Assembly (NCBI GenBank): GCA_002104935.1
Contig: MCGT01000017.1
Span: 434,001 to 498,000, forward strand
From: Hesseltinella vesiculosa
Taxonomy: Eukaryota; Mucoromycota; Mucoromycetes; Mucorales; Cunninghamellaceae
DNA length: 64,000 nucleotides
Direction of reading: 5' to 3'
Position 1 is the first letter of the stretch. The number at the start of each line of letters is the position of its first letter. The position numbers were made by a program, and so were the translations under genes. Below, in pieces: positions 33,303 to 44,128 of this stretch. The notes under the pieces were generated by a model that saw only the letters and a program-made list of their open reading frames with translations, was not told where the DNA came from and ran no database searches.

Positions 33303-34831
33303 TTAAGTAGAAGGATCTCTTTGAGCTGGGGAAATGGAACTTGGAGGGGTCAAGGGATAAATCGGATACTGGACTTGATACTCCATGGCTGTAGAGGTGA
33401 AGGTTCTTCGCGAGAGTTGTTCTAAGGATTGAGATTGGTCAGCCTCTTTGTACAGCATAGACTTATCATAGCGAAGGCCTCTTACCCATCAAGCTTGGCA
33501 TGGAAGGTTTCCAGTCATTCTCGGGACTTGGTGAACGATTCAAGCCTTCCTCACGATAGGATTTCTCGGTGACGGAGTTCACTGGGGAGGCTGATAAACG
33601 GGCTTGCGATGTATTGGACGAGGTCGATGACGAAGGCGACAGTGTCAGATTCAACATAGAGGAAGTGAGCTGTGTTGACGGCGTCCGGGATTTAGAAGTG
33701 GGTGGTGATAAAGGCTGCTGGAATGCCGGTAGGTCTGCGTGGAGCACAGGAAAAAAAAAAAAAAGAGTAAGTCGCCTTTCCCCATTCAGATTGCTCTTTA
33801 CCTTGCTTTGAAGCCAATGCTTGTCTGAGCTCGGCCTGCTCCTTTGCGACAGATATCCCTTGAACGGAGTGACGATGAGGGCGTGGGGTGGTTGGGAAGG
33901 ATGGAGGCAATTGTTGTGGCGTAGAGAGTTTGCGGAATACACTTTTGCCACTGGCCTGACCCTCCTTTTGTCCTATGGCGGTTGGAGTAAAGGCATTCAT
34001 TAACTGCTCAATACGTAGCAAACGATCTTGAATACGATCCATGGTGGGGTCGTTTATATTATTGCTATTGGTAGATATATTTGCCGAGGATGTTGCCCAG
34101 AATGGATCGACATAGCGTGGTGGGGGTTGTGATTTCCGTGGTGGGGGAGGTGTAGCGGGAGAAGGTGACAGAGACGAAGGTGGTGGTGGGGTAGAAAACG
34201 AAGGCAGTGCAGTCGAGGCGGGAGGCGATGTGGGGTAGGATGAAGATAATGGTGGTGGGCTATTGACCTGGTCCAGGTGGTTCTTTTTAGATACAGAGGT
34301 TTTGCGGTAGGAGAGATTGGTGGAATTACGTCGCTTGCCTTTGGAGAGAGTAGCATCGGAGGCGAGAGGGGACGATTGCATAGGCTGATTAAAGTTGAGA
34401 GTGATGGTATTGTCAGCCATGGCAGATGGACCGTTGGCATGGATGTTGGCCAAGGATCGCTTCCGTCGTTCCGAGTTGTTGACACAGTCAAGGTTGTTGG
34501 CTGCACAATAGCCACAAGGAGTGCCGCCATCGCATTTAGTTTTCCTTCGTCGGCACACTTCACAAGCTGAGCCAGAAGAGAGCCGGCGGGCGCTCGAGGT
34601 CGAAAAGACGCCGCGTGCTTGGTCAGGGACCACACTATAGAAGCAGTCTCGTTTTTTTTCACAGGTGTTGCAAGGTCGACGCCCATCGCAAGGAATTTTT
34701 CGCTTCTTGCAGGGTTCGCAAGTGCGAGCATTAGACCGCTCAAACAGGGTAAGGCGATTAGCATTGAAGGATGACTTGCGTCGTTGCATTTGGATGTCGT
34801 TATCATCTTCAGGACTGATGACTGTTTCCAT
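33303..34831 (-). CDS. Transcription factor with two tandem Zn2Cys6 clusters
   Basis: A 465-residue protein from exons 33802-34831, 33486-33734 and 33303-33421 (total in frame). It carries two fungal binuclear zinc clusters in a row. The first has Cys at about residues 38, 41, 48, 54, 57 and 63 (CEPCKKRKIPCDGRRPC then NTC...C). The second has Cys at about 90, 93, 100, 106, 109 and 116 (CEVCRRRKTKCDGGTPC then GYC...C). Most Gal4-type factors have one. A long Pro/Ser-rich region follows, with a short helical stretch (DRIQDRLLRIEQLMNAF) that could dimerise. No fungal-specific regulatory domain is visible. Targets cannot be predicted. Confidence 0.88.
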
Positions 34832-35596
34832 ACTTGTGATAAAAAAGGTGATGAGGCAATTAGAAGATGGTTGAAATTGGCCCTTACTTGCAGATTCGTA
34901 GAGCTGTGGTAGCTAATAAATTAATAAAGAATAAGCAGGAGTGGCTTTCGTTCAAAATAAACTAGATAAAAAGGTGCCAAAGATAGCTAAACCAGATGAA
35001 TAAAAAGCAGTCAGGAGAAACAGACAATGTGTGGGGTAGCCGTCTACTTGCCAGGCAGTGAAGCCGAAAAAAAAAGAGATGGAAAGAATAAAAAAGGAGG
35101 GAGCCGGCTTATAACGAATGAGGTAAACAGATGTTGGGTAGAGAGAGGAAATAAATGGAAATGTAGAAAATAGGAGAGATGGTCAAAAAGGAAAACAAAG
35201 AGAAATAAAAGGGGAGAGTGGTTGGGAGGGCTGTTTTTTTTTTTTTTGAACGGAACACGGGCCGGGAGTGTTTGACCCAATTTGGTTGAACCTTATTATC
35301 AGCAAAGAAGAGCGTCATCCTGTGCAGTCCTGTCTGCTCAAGGTCACCCGTATGAAAAAAACACAGGCTTTATCACAGGACTTGTGAATGCTCATCAGCA
35401 CCCTCTTTGCTTGAGCAAGATGAGAGAGGTGTTGAGTCTATTATGGGATTCTGATGCACCAGTGGACCAATCAAATGACTGCATACCGCTTTGGCAAGCC
35501 TTACCAAACATGGCAATGCACCGAACCGCTTGGCAAAATTTGTTTCGAAAATGTTCACAAAACAATCTGGAAAAAAAAAATACTGTAGGAACAGGT
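34832..35596. other. Upstream region of the zinc-cluster gene, no gene seen
   Basis: Contains the promoter of the zinc-cluster gene and an A/T- and AGGA-rich stretch at 35040-35240. A 116-codon open frame at 35282-35632 has no recognised motif and ends inside the neighbouring repeat, so I do not call it a gene. Confidence 0.4.
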
Positions 35597-36640
35597 CATT
35601 TGACCGCTTACCGGAATCAGGTTTTTAGTTGAGCCGTGAATAATTTTTTTTAGCAGGCAAAGCATTCGGGCGAACCGTTAAATTATTTTCTAGTGCGTGC
35701 GAAAGCTTAATCAAGTGCACGCAAAATCATTTTTGCCTCATCCAAAGGACCTACATTTTTAAGCTACTTTTGTCAAGCCAAGCAGAGGTGAGTGACATTG
35801 AAACAGGAACGACATCCAAAGAAGATATTACCAGCATTGGAGCCATTTGTAAAGGGTAACATTGACTTTTGGGTTACTTTTTAATATCGAGGTTGAAGTG
35901 ACCAGCTGTGCGGAAATTGAATTTGGCCACCAGATTCTACATTGTCATTTTGAAAAAAAAAAAAAAAAAGGCTACGCAGCATTTTTGAGTGCTAGATCTA
36001 CCTGAAATTTTGTTAGGGAGCGCAAATGCATAAACGATGGTGGTGCTGAAAAACTCAAGTCGATTAGTGAAGGTCGCCCAGCCAACTTTCGATCAGTATT
36101 ATTTTGACACCTCCAATTCACCAGCTTAAAAAAATAAAAAATCGGCCATTTTCGCCATGGGACTCCCAGGCCATTCGATAAAAAATCACAGTGCAAAATT
36201 GCTCTAAATTAATTCTTGTAGCGAAAAGGGGGTTTGTTTTTTATTTGCCTATTTTTATGGGTTAGTTACACAATCCAAATGTCCAGAGTCCAACCTTTTC
36301 CAAAGCAATCCAAATGTCCAAAATCCAGCAGCTCCAGTGCTCTCCAACCTTTCCAAGATCCAACAGCTCCAGTGTGCTCCAACCTGGCCAAATTCCAATT
36401 CCAACAGCTCCCTTTCTATGTCTCCTCGTCTTTTTTTTTTTTTTTCTTGAGATTTACCAACTGCAATGAAATATCTGGCTTGCGTGCAGTAGATTTAACT
36501 TTCGCATGCACTTGATTTTACTTTCGCGCGCACTTGAAAATAATTTGGCGGTTCGCCTGATTGGTTTGCCTGCTAAAAAAATTCAACTAAAAACCTGAAT
36601 CCCGCCAAATGATGGCGGAAATCCGGTACACATTGTTACC
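35597..36640. repeat. About 1-kb element with terminal inverted repeats, containing inverted-arm repeat sequence
   Basis: The left end has GGAATCAGGTTTTTAGTTGA (35613) and the right end has TCAACTAAAAACCTGAATCC (ending 36602), which are inverted copies with one mismatch. The inverted match continues inward for about 100 bp with changes (AGCAGGCAAA, GGCGAACCG, AAATTATTTTC, AAGTGC). The centre (35935-36230) carries the dispersed repeat seen elsewhere. Just inside 36290-36410 there is a local repeat of TCCAAATGTCCA/CAACAGCTCCAGTG units. No open frame of note. Confidence 0.6.
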
Positions 36641-36912
36641 AACCGATGTACGTGGCCATGTCATAAATGGCAGGTGCGGGTTGACGCGATTTTTCTTTCT
36701 CTGAAGCGCTTTTCAATGGAGGACGACCGATAATTAAAATGACAAGATGCGTCTTTACAGAATTGCAAGAGGTTTTGTTCGCTCGTGCCCACGGAAGCCT
36801 CAACGATCACATCAAGGCGAGTGCGGGGTCTTAAAATGTATCCAAGTGCAGAAAAGCCCTTTTTTTTTTTTTTTTTTGCTTGCTTTTTTTATTTTCACGC
36901 CAATCGCCTACA

Positions 36913-37870
36913 ATGAACATTTTACCACACAAGAGGTGAGTATCCACAAATATATAAAATCTTTTGTTACTGATATTTTTATTTATATTAGTTGGAATGT
37001 TTATAATAAGAAGAACATTGAAAAAGTGCAAAGAGATGAAGCTAAAGCACAGGAAGAGGACGATGCCAAACGACAGCGGGCCATTCTAGCAGTAAGCTGC
37101 ATCTCTCTCCATTTAAATCTATCACTTGCTTCAACTGTTGCCTTGTAGGAAAGCCAGGCAAGATTACAAATGCTGCGACAGCGCGCAGCAGAGCGAGCCA
37201 TCGAATCTGGCCATGAACCACAACCCACCCAGCCTATCCGCTTGTTTGCGGAGGAGGAGCAGAATCACCAGAATGAGGAAGCTTTGAAGGATAAGCTCGC
37301 CCAGGAGAAGAAATTGGAACGACAGTTTACAATGTATCTGGACAAAGGTGCCCAAGGTAAATCACCCCATCGATAATGAGTTGCCTGACTTTTTACGCCT
37401 GTTTAGAAACGGACGCTCCATGGTACTCCAAAAACGAGTACGATCGATATTCAGATAAGCATACATCTAGGCAGTTTACCAGGAAAAATGAACAAGGCCA
37501 TAACCGAAGGAAACGTCCAGCTATTACGTTACCCGAAGATCCTCTGTGCCTGATGAAGGCCAACACACACGACGATTCTGCACGTGCCTCAGCCTTGGCT
37601 CCGGCGAAAAAGAAATATAAAAATAGCCATTCCCCGTCTTCCCCCTCCAGTCACCGTGCTCGCTCCAGCAAGTCTTCCATTGAGGATCTACGGCAACAGC
37701 GTCTGAAGCGCGAACAAGCCGAGAAACTGCGCACTCGGAAATTGCTCTATGGCGAGACACCCACTCAAGGCAGAGGGTACAATTCCCAGTATAATCGAAA
37801 AGAAACCGAGCTAGCTCATTCTCAACGACACCCTGCTTCAAAGTCTACCAGGAAACCCTACTTTCACTGA
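36913..37870 (+). CDS. LENG1-like protein (CIR N-terminal domain)
   Basis: A 264-residue protein from exons 36913-36935, 36992-37091, 37149-37356 and 37407-37870 (in frame). Its N-terminus MNILPHKSWNVYNKKNIEK followed by VQRDEAKAQEEDD matches the LENG1/CIR_N family start, including the conserved SWNV and RDEA. The middle is a charged coiled-coil-like stretch and the C-terminus is basic and Ser-rich. In other eukaryotes such proteins are nuclear and have been linked to the spliceosome; function here is inferred. The start is set by the conserved MNILP, only 23 coding bases before the first intron. Confidence 0.85.
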
Positions 37871-38003
37871 TACCCTCCATTTTTGACATTAAAATAACCC
37901 TCTGGACTGCAGCGGTTTTTTTCTTTTTTTTTTTTCTTTTTTCGTAATCCTTTTTGTTTTCCCTACATCATTTCGTTTGCCACAGGCGATCGTATCCCAT
38001 TAC

Positions 38004-39155
38004 ATGTCCTCGCCTGAAGGGAAATCTCCATACAAAGAAACGAACCAACATCCATACTTTGTACCAGCCCAGTTGTGTGGACAGACTGGGATGCCGTCTA
38101 CATCTGGCGGCCCTCAGCCTCAGTCTCAGCCGCTTCAGCATCACTACCCTAATCAACATCACACTTATTACCAACACACCCAGTACCATCCCCAATATCA
38201 GCAGGGATTTTATTATAATCAATATGCCATGGACCCCTCTATGGGGGCCATTCCTAGCCAAGCTGGCTTCATGATGGCTGGCTCCCTTTCCGATCAATAT
38301 AATGCAATGACCATCGGCAGCACGGGCGAACCAGCAATCGATGCAACTTGCCGCCTTGTTGTTGTGGAATCACAGGTCGTGAAGCAAGGCCGGGTGTTCA
38401 TGATTGATGCCAATGGCTGTTCATTTGGTCGAGATCGCGTTGCTTGGGACAATCGCCGAATCCGCCTTCCCGACATTGAGGCCAGCAAAGACCACTGTCA
38501 GCTCTTCTACGATACCGGTGCCGAGAGCAAACGCGTTGGGTTTGCTGTCTTTGACATGGGATCCAACAACGGCACCTTTATCAACACCAATCGCCTCTCG
38601 GCCACCAAGGAATCAAGTAAGCCCCGGCATCTAAAGCACCTTGACCGCATCCGTGTTGGTACTACTACTTTCGAAGTGCACATACACGATAGCGAATGGC
38701 CATGTAACGACTGTCAAACTTCAGGCAAGCATTCGAAACAGCCTGATAAGAAACCCAAATGCCCACCTCGTAACGGACGCACACCAAGAACACCTCGCAC
38801 GCCCCGTACTCCGCGCAACACCCCACTATCCCAATTGAACAGTGCAGACGACACCAATAAGTCAGCCTATATTGATCGAGCCGCTATCCGCCGCCAACAA
38901 GAAGCCTCAGGTCTTGACCCCAGCCAAGCCTCGTTTATTCGAATAGCACAACCCAGCAAAGCGCAGGATCCAGACATGGTAACTGATCCTATTACGGTGC
39001 ATACCAAGGTGCAAGGCAAGGGTATGGCCATGCTTTTAAAAATGGGTTGGAAAGAAGGTGATACCTTGGGTGCGTCGCAAACTGGCCTTGCTGAACCCAT
39101 TATACCTCGCAGCAATACTCGACGCTCCGGGCTTGCTGAATCTTCCAAGACCTAA
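38004..39155 (+). CDS. FHA and G-patch protein (AGGF1-like)
   Basis: A 383-residue protein. An FHA phosphopeptide-binding domain sits mid-protein (CSFGRDRVAW, ASKDHCQLFYD, FDMGSNNGTFINTNRL). A G-patch follows at the C-terminus (VQGKGMAMLLKMGWKEGDTLG and GLAEPI). The same pairing defines AGGF1-type proteins, which act in RNA processing. The N-terminus is rich in His, Tyr and Gln and likely disordered; a TPRTPRTPRTPR repeat lies between the domains near 38785-38815. The ATG at 38004 is the first in frame, but an acceptor-like TTTGCCACAG lies just upstream (ending 37985), so an extra 5' exon cannot be excluded. It ends 215 bp before a convergent gene. Confidence 0.85.
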   Translation: MSSPEGKSPYKETNQHPYFVPAQLCGQTGMPSTSGGPQPQSQPLQHHYPNQHHTYYQHTQYHPQYQQGFYYNQYAMDPSMGAIPSQAGFMMAGSLSDQYNAMTIGSTGEPAIDATCRLVVVESQVVKQGRVFMIDANGCSFGRDRVAWDNRRIRLPDIEASKDHCQLFYDTGAESKRVGFAVFDMGSNNGTFINTNRLSATKESSKPRHLKHLDRIRVGTTTFEVHIHDSEWPCNDCQTSGKHSKQPDKKPKCPPRNGRTPRTPRTPRTPRNTPLSQLNSADDTNKSAYIDRAAIRRQQEASGLDPSQASFIRIAQPSKAQDPDMVTDPITVHTKVQGKGMAMLLKMGWKEGDTLGASQTGLAEPIIPRSNTRRSGLAESSKT

Positions 39156-39370
39156 CATTGATCTCCCGGTTTGAAACAATATGAAAAAAACAAAAAAAAA
39201 AAAAAAAAAAACTTTTAACAAGCCAACCGGCTTTTATTCTACTATTCCACTGTAAATAAAAATAGATGTGTGATAAGACTGGCCGACCATCTGGAGAGAA
39301 TAAACATAAAAAGAGAGGGTATGCTTAGTCCATGGCAATGTTAAATTAAAAAATGGAAATATTGCATTCA

Positions 39371-40502
39371 TTAGTATTTTTTTTTGTCGTGCTGGGAATG
39401 GTGTCGTTGACGCTGTTGGTCCAAAGGAGGGCTACGAGATCGTTTGTGTGTCAAAGACGATGGAGAGAGCTCTGGTAGAGAGGCATGGGCGATTTTAGCG
39501 GCGATCCTGGCAGCGTTGGCCATTCCAGCAGCCAGACGCGCCTGGGTATCAGCTTGTGTGGGGAGAGGAACTGTAGTACGTGTCTGCATTGACGATGTGT
39601 TTTTGGCAGGGGGCTGTGAGGAGACGAATTCGACACGAGTCCTAGGCTGTTTTGCCTTTTCCTCCGCAAGGCGGGCTTGTACTTCCAGAATGCCATCTAA
39701 ATACGATGAGGCAGGAAACCCGTCTGGGTTGTATTGTTCCAAGGGGAAGTTGGAGCCAGTTTCATTCACCTGGCAGAATTCCATCAGCTTGGTCTGGATG
39801 TTCGGGTTGCGAAAGCTTTTGTTGTTTTGCAGATGCTTATTTAACCTCTGCCCAGATCGCCGTAGCTTTTGGAAATGTTCCATTTTCTCCTGAATACACA
39901 CAAACACGCAGGAAATAAAAATAAGACTGAGACATCCTGTTATATTGGCTCATGTTCTTTCTTACTAGGCGATCAGGATCAACAAGCGTAGTTGGTTCAG
40001 GGCAAATGCCCAGATCCTGCTCGTTTGCGTGTGGTGCCAGCAGGTCGGTCAGTCGCTTGGATCGTTCTTGAACAAACAGCTGTCGGTCGACAGACAGTGA
40101 CATATTCATCCGGGCATCTTGTTCAACTTGACAAAATCAAAATCAAAATCATATGAATACCAGTGACGTGTAGTATCTAAGAGTAAGATCGATTTACCTG
40201 GCAGCGGCGATGGAGAACGCGATCTTGCATCTGTAAACGAAAGAAAGGAGAGATATACACAGGGATTGTTACTCTGACATTCTTCGTGGTTCTTGTCTGA
40301 TGGCATCTCTAATACACTCGTACTCTTCGACATGAGATCACTAAGACTTACCAAGTTGCTGCGACATTTCAGAATGCAAAGAAGTGTTTGGATCTAGCTC
40401 TTCTGATGGCTGCTGCACTGCATGTTCAATAGTTGACATGGTTTGCTCATCAGTAGAAGAACCATCGTCATCGTCTGAATAACTAACTAGTCCCAGCGGC
40501 AT
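39371..40502 (-). CDS. SAP30BP/HCNGP-like protein
   Basis: A four- to five-exon gene. The N-terminus MPLGLVSYSDDDDGSS is typical of this family (a short start followed by acidic residues). The conserved HCNGP core is LGICPEPTTLVDPDRLVRK, then FQKLRRSGQRLNKHLQNN and SFRNPNIQTKLMEFC, then GSNFPLEQYNPDGF. The C-terminal tail is Arg/Ser- and His-rich and ends KKY. The human member binds the SAP30 corepressor and has been linked to splicing of short introns, which would suit this intron-dense genome; that link is inference. Start ATG at 40500-40502. It shares an 80-bp spacer with the chitin synthase stop. Confidence 0.87.
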
Positions 40503-40581
40503 GGTTTGAGAAGAAAAGAACTGAAGCCGCTTTTGTCAAAAAAAAAAAAAATCGGCTTCTTTTTTACTGCAATTTTTCGTC

Positions 40582-43500
40582 TCAATAGCCAAATAAATTC
40601 ATCATCAAGTAAGTCAAGCTCCCAATAAACCTGAAGCTGGATATTCCTGCAACAAACCAGAGAATGAACCCAGTGTAAGCAATGGCCATGTCCTGCTCGT
40701 ATTGCTCATATGTTTTCGATTGCTGGCTATTGGGCAACAACGACTGGAAGCTGCCGCTGGTTACAATGGCCACAAGGAGGGCATTGAAGCCGATCCACGT
40801 CAGCACCAACCGCGTTCGAAATCCTCGGTAGTAGTCATCCTGCTTAGTTTCTGGTGCGCGGCTCTGATGGAAGGAACGTCGAAACAATTGAAATCAATCG
40901 AGATCCTATTTTTTTTTTTTTTTTTGCCCAGTGACTTACGAGCGTAACGGTATCTTGCCTTTGCTTGAGGTTCAGCTTGGATTGCTCGTAGTTCATATTG
41001 ATAGAATCCAGTCCATCCAAAAAATCCAGTTCGACAATATCCTTCTCAGATTTGACTTTGTTGGCCACTCCAAGTTCCGGCGACGCCACGTTGTCACCCT
41101 TGGTTCCCCAGCTACAAAAGCAGAGAAGATGTGGCCACTGACCGATGACTTTTTTTTTATGGAAAGCTTACCTGACATCATGGGTGTTGCAAAATGCATA
41201 GACATTAAGGATGTTAACGTAGGTGGGCAAAAGTAAAAGATATTGTACAAAACTGGTAAGCATGTGCCAGGGATCCAGATAAAGAAAACTGGAGATGATA
41301 TATAGCCCGTACGTGGACGTCATCGAAATGAGTACGCTCCTGAAGCCTGGCTGAAGCATTAAGAGACCAAGGTTCTTTGACCAATTATCAATGACCCATT
41401 CACTGGTGCCCATTGCCTGAAGGATGCTTTGGTATGACAGCCAGAACCCTGCAAACACTGTATAAATCATGATCACTGCATAGGCTAGCACCGAGAAAAT
41501 GAACATCCATTTGGACCTGTAGGCGATCAGGAAGGACAATGATAATGAGCACGGAGGTTGCCTGCTTTTTTTTTTTTTTTTCTTTTTTCGTATTTACCCT
41601 TGCGGCCGGTTTCCCATGGAACAGATAAATGACACAATAAATAGAAAGATATACATGTACTTGAGAATTTGAAAGATACGACTGCCCCACCCATCACCAA
41701 AAGGATCCACTTCGGGTGAAGCCAATGACTTGGTCACAAAATAAAAAGTCAGGTAAAAGTTGGCCTGAATGAAAAGGAAAATTAAAAAAAATCATAGCAT
41801 CAGGAGTAGCTGACGACATACCATGCCTAACCAACTAAAAATCAAATTGACAAAACTAAAAAGAAATTCTACTGTCAACGCGATTTTGCGCGAGTTGGTA
41901 TGGTTTGTGCTCCAAATTCTCTGAAAGTGGCAAATGGAATAAACCGCGGCAAAAAAGCTCCCGTTTAGCTAAGAAAGAAGGGAGTTCAACCCAGGTCAGC
42001 GGCTCATCGTGTTATTTCAGCATAATTACCCATCGCCGGCGTTGGGAAAGGAATTCTGGTAACTGATCTGGACAATCTGTTTCACCAAAGGCCGATTTGA
42101 CGTAACGGAGCACCCATTTTTCATGTTTTTTGGCGAGTAACTCAAAGCATAAGATGCGATCCTCAGCTAGGTACATGTTTGCTGCGAAGATATCTGTGCG
42201 CTTTCCCCCTCCTCTTTGATTGGATGACACTGGCATGGCCCCGTCTTCATGGTGCGGCAGTTCGCCCATAAAGTATTTTTGCAAAGGGCCGTTACCCAAA
42301 TAGTCATTCTGCAGGGCGGCATAACGATAGGCTGAAAAGGCGCCAGGAAGCACAGAGATGTAGCCAAATGCCGACTCGAGAGGCTTGTCAAGGATATTTG
42401 ACATTTTGTATTCAAAATTCTGCGCTGCTACTAGCGGATTGAGCAAATCCACACCGGCCTTTCCCTTCATGACGCAGATCTCCCCACATGCCCCACCCAC
42501 ATTGGGATGCAAGTCGAATGCTTTCCATAGCTCGTAGATCGATGAGTTCCCAGGCCGTGTACCTACATCTAACAGCACGCAAATGTTGGGCTGCAGCACC
42601 GGGCCAAACGCATTGAAAAACCATCGATGGCTGTTGATTTTTTTTGCATTGTTTTCTTTCAAACAAAACATCATTTGTACAGGCACAATCCCTCGTTCCG
42701 CACTTTTGATTTTCATATTTGCATCCACTGAGATCTGCGTTGTATACTGCCATATGGATGAATTTCATTGTCATTTTTTTTTCTTCGCGAAATTACCTCA
42801 AATAAATGTGCCTGCACAGGTTGGTCGTGCACCATACTTTTAGCAATGCCTTTTTGATAAACACCCATCGTGGTCAAAACATCGAGAACGCGCTCATTGC
42901 ATTTTTTCCGACCATCGGCCACAACGCAGACGACCACCTTTTTCCAGCCCTCAGTGTCCCACACCTTGGACCGAGATCTTGTACACAAATGTGCAATATT
43001 TTTCATAACACCATGCATTGTGCGGCAAAACAAAACCTCATCTTCCTTTGTGGTCGTTCACGTTAAAAAAAAAAAAAAAAACGTTGATGCGGCGTCATCG
43101 ATGTCCAAGTCCGATTTTCTAGCCTTACGTTATACATGGTGACAACGATAAAGAGTTCAGTAGCCCTATTCAATAAGCACGGTCGCAAGGAATATCCACC
43201 AGCGAGAAAATCATCGGGAGCTGAGGTAATAGCAGTGTACCGCATTTTACGAAACTCGCTTTCTTTTCGAGCGCTCATATCCAATAAAGGGGTGGGCACG
43301 GGGCATTCCAAGACGAGGTTGCCTTGAAATAATGGCATGTACCTAGTAGAGCTTTGCTGTGGAAATTGCTGAGGCTGCTGCTGAGGGGAAGGGAAGCTAC
43401 CAGGTAAAACCATGGGCGAGCAGCTGTGATGATGGTGATGTTGATGGGCCTGTAGATGCTGCGGCATCACATGGGACAAGGACTGAGAATGCGGCAAATT

Positions 43501-43725
43501 AGGCGTGGCCGTGCGTTGGCTTAGGTCTGATTGAATCAATGGTGGTACATGGTAATGGCTCTGGGAGATTGATTTGGTCAGCATCTCCGGCTGAAATGCA
43601 ATGGAATTGTTAATATTTGAAGCAGCTTGTCGCGCCGAGCATTCCACTGTCGAACGATGAAATGATGACGGGTGAACTTTTGGAGATAACAACGAGTTGG
43701 CTCGACGGATTTCCCCCGAGGACAT
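40582..43725 (-). CDS. Chitin synthase (class I-III type)
   Basis: A multi-exon gene for a membrane glycosyltransferase that makes chitin from UDP-GlcNAc. The Pro/Gln/His-rich N-terminus (about 130 residues) leads into the family block [16 protein letters not shown] and [10 protein letters not shown]. The core includes [50 protein letters not shown] and the catalytic signature [16 protein letters not shown] block near 41100 and several membrane spans follow (for example [15 protein letters not shown]) before the stop at 40582-40584. All core motifs are present and no break is seen. ATG at 43723-43725. The extended polar N-terminus is likely cytoplasmic. Confidence 0.94.
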
Positions 43726-44128
43726 TTTGTGGTAAAGTACAAGACAAGATTTGAATGAAAATAAAAAAAAACTCGAGCTTTACTCAACGTGGAAGAGAAA
43801 GAGAAAAAGTAAAGCTGGTGATCTCGATAATCCCCGAGTTTGACTGTGGCCTTGCTTGGTTCAAAACAAAGTTAAGGAGGTGCTTCCGCCATTATTCTAA
43901 TCATCTCCCTTTGCCCTAGCTCAAGGAGACCCAGAACCTGGAAAAATCCCTTTGGTTCAATAAATAAGGGCCATGATCAAAGCTGCCCGAACGACGGAGG
44001 CCAATGTGTCTATTTTTACCAAGCAAGATCACCTCTCCTATGAATATGCTGTCATTCTTCCGTTTTGAAATCTTGTGCGTATTTTTTATATTCGAATCAA
44101 GACTGCAAATTTTGTGGTTGCTATAGTC
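43726..44128. other. Spacer between helicase gene stop and chitin synthase start
   Basis: About 400 bp upstream of chitin synthase (-) and downstream of the helicase gene (-). It should hold the chitin synthase promoter. An AATAAATAAGGG stretch lies near 43960; no clear TATA box on the - strand. Confidence 0.4.

Noticed and set aside
35282..35632. 116-codon open frame on +
   Set aside because: No recognised motif, no splice support, and its end lies in a repeat element.
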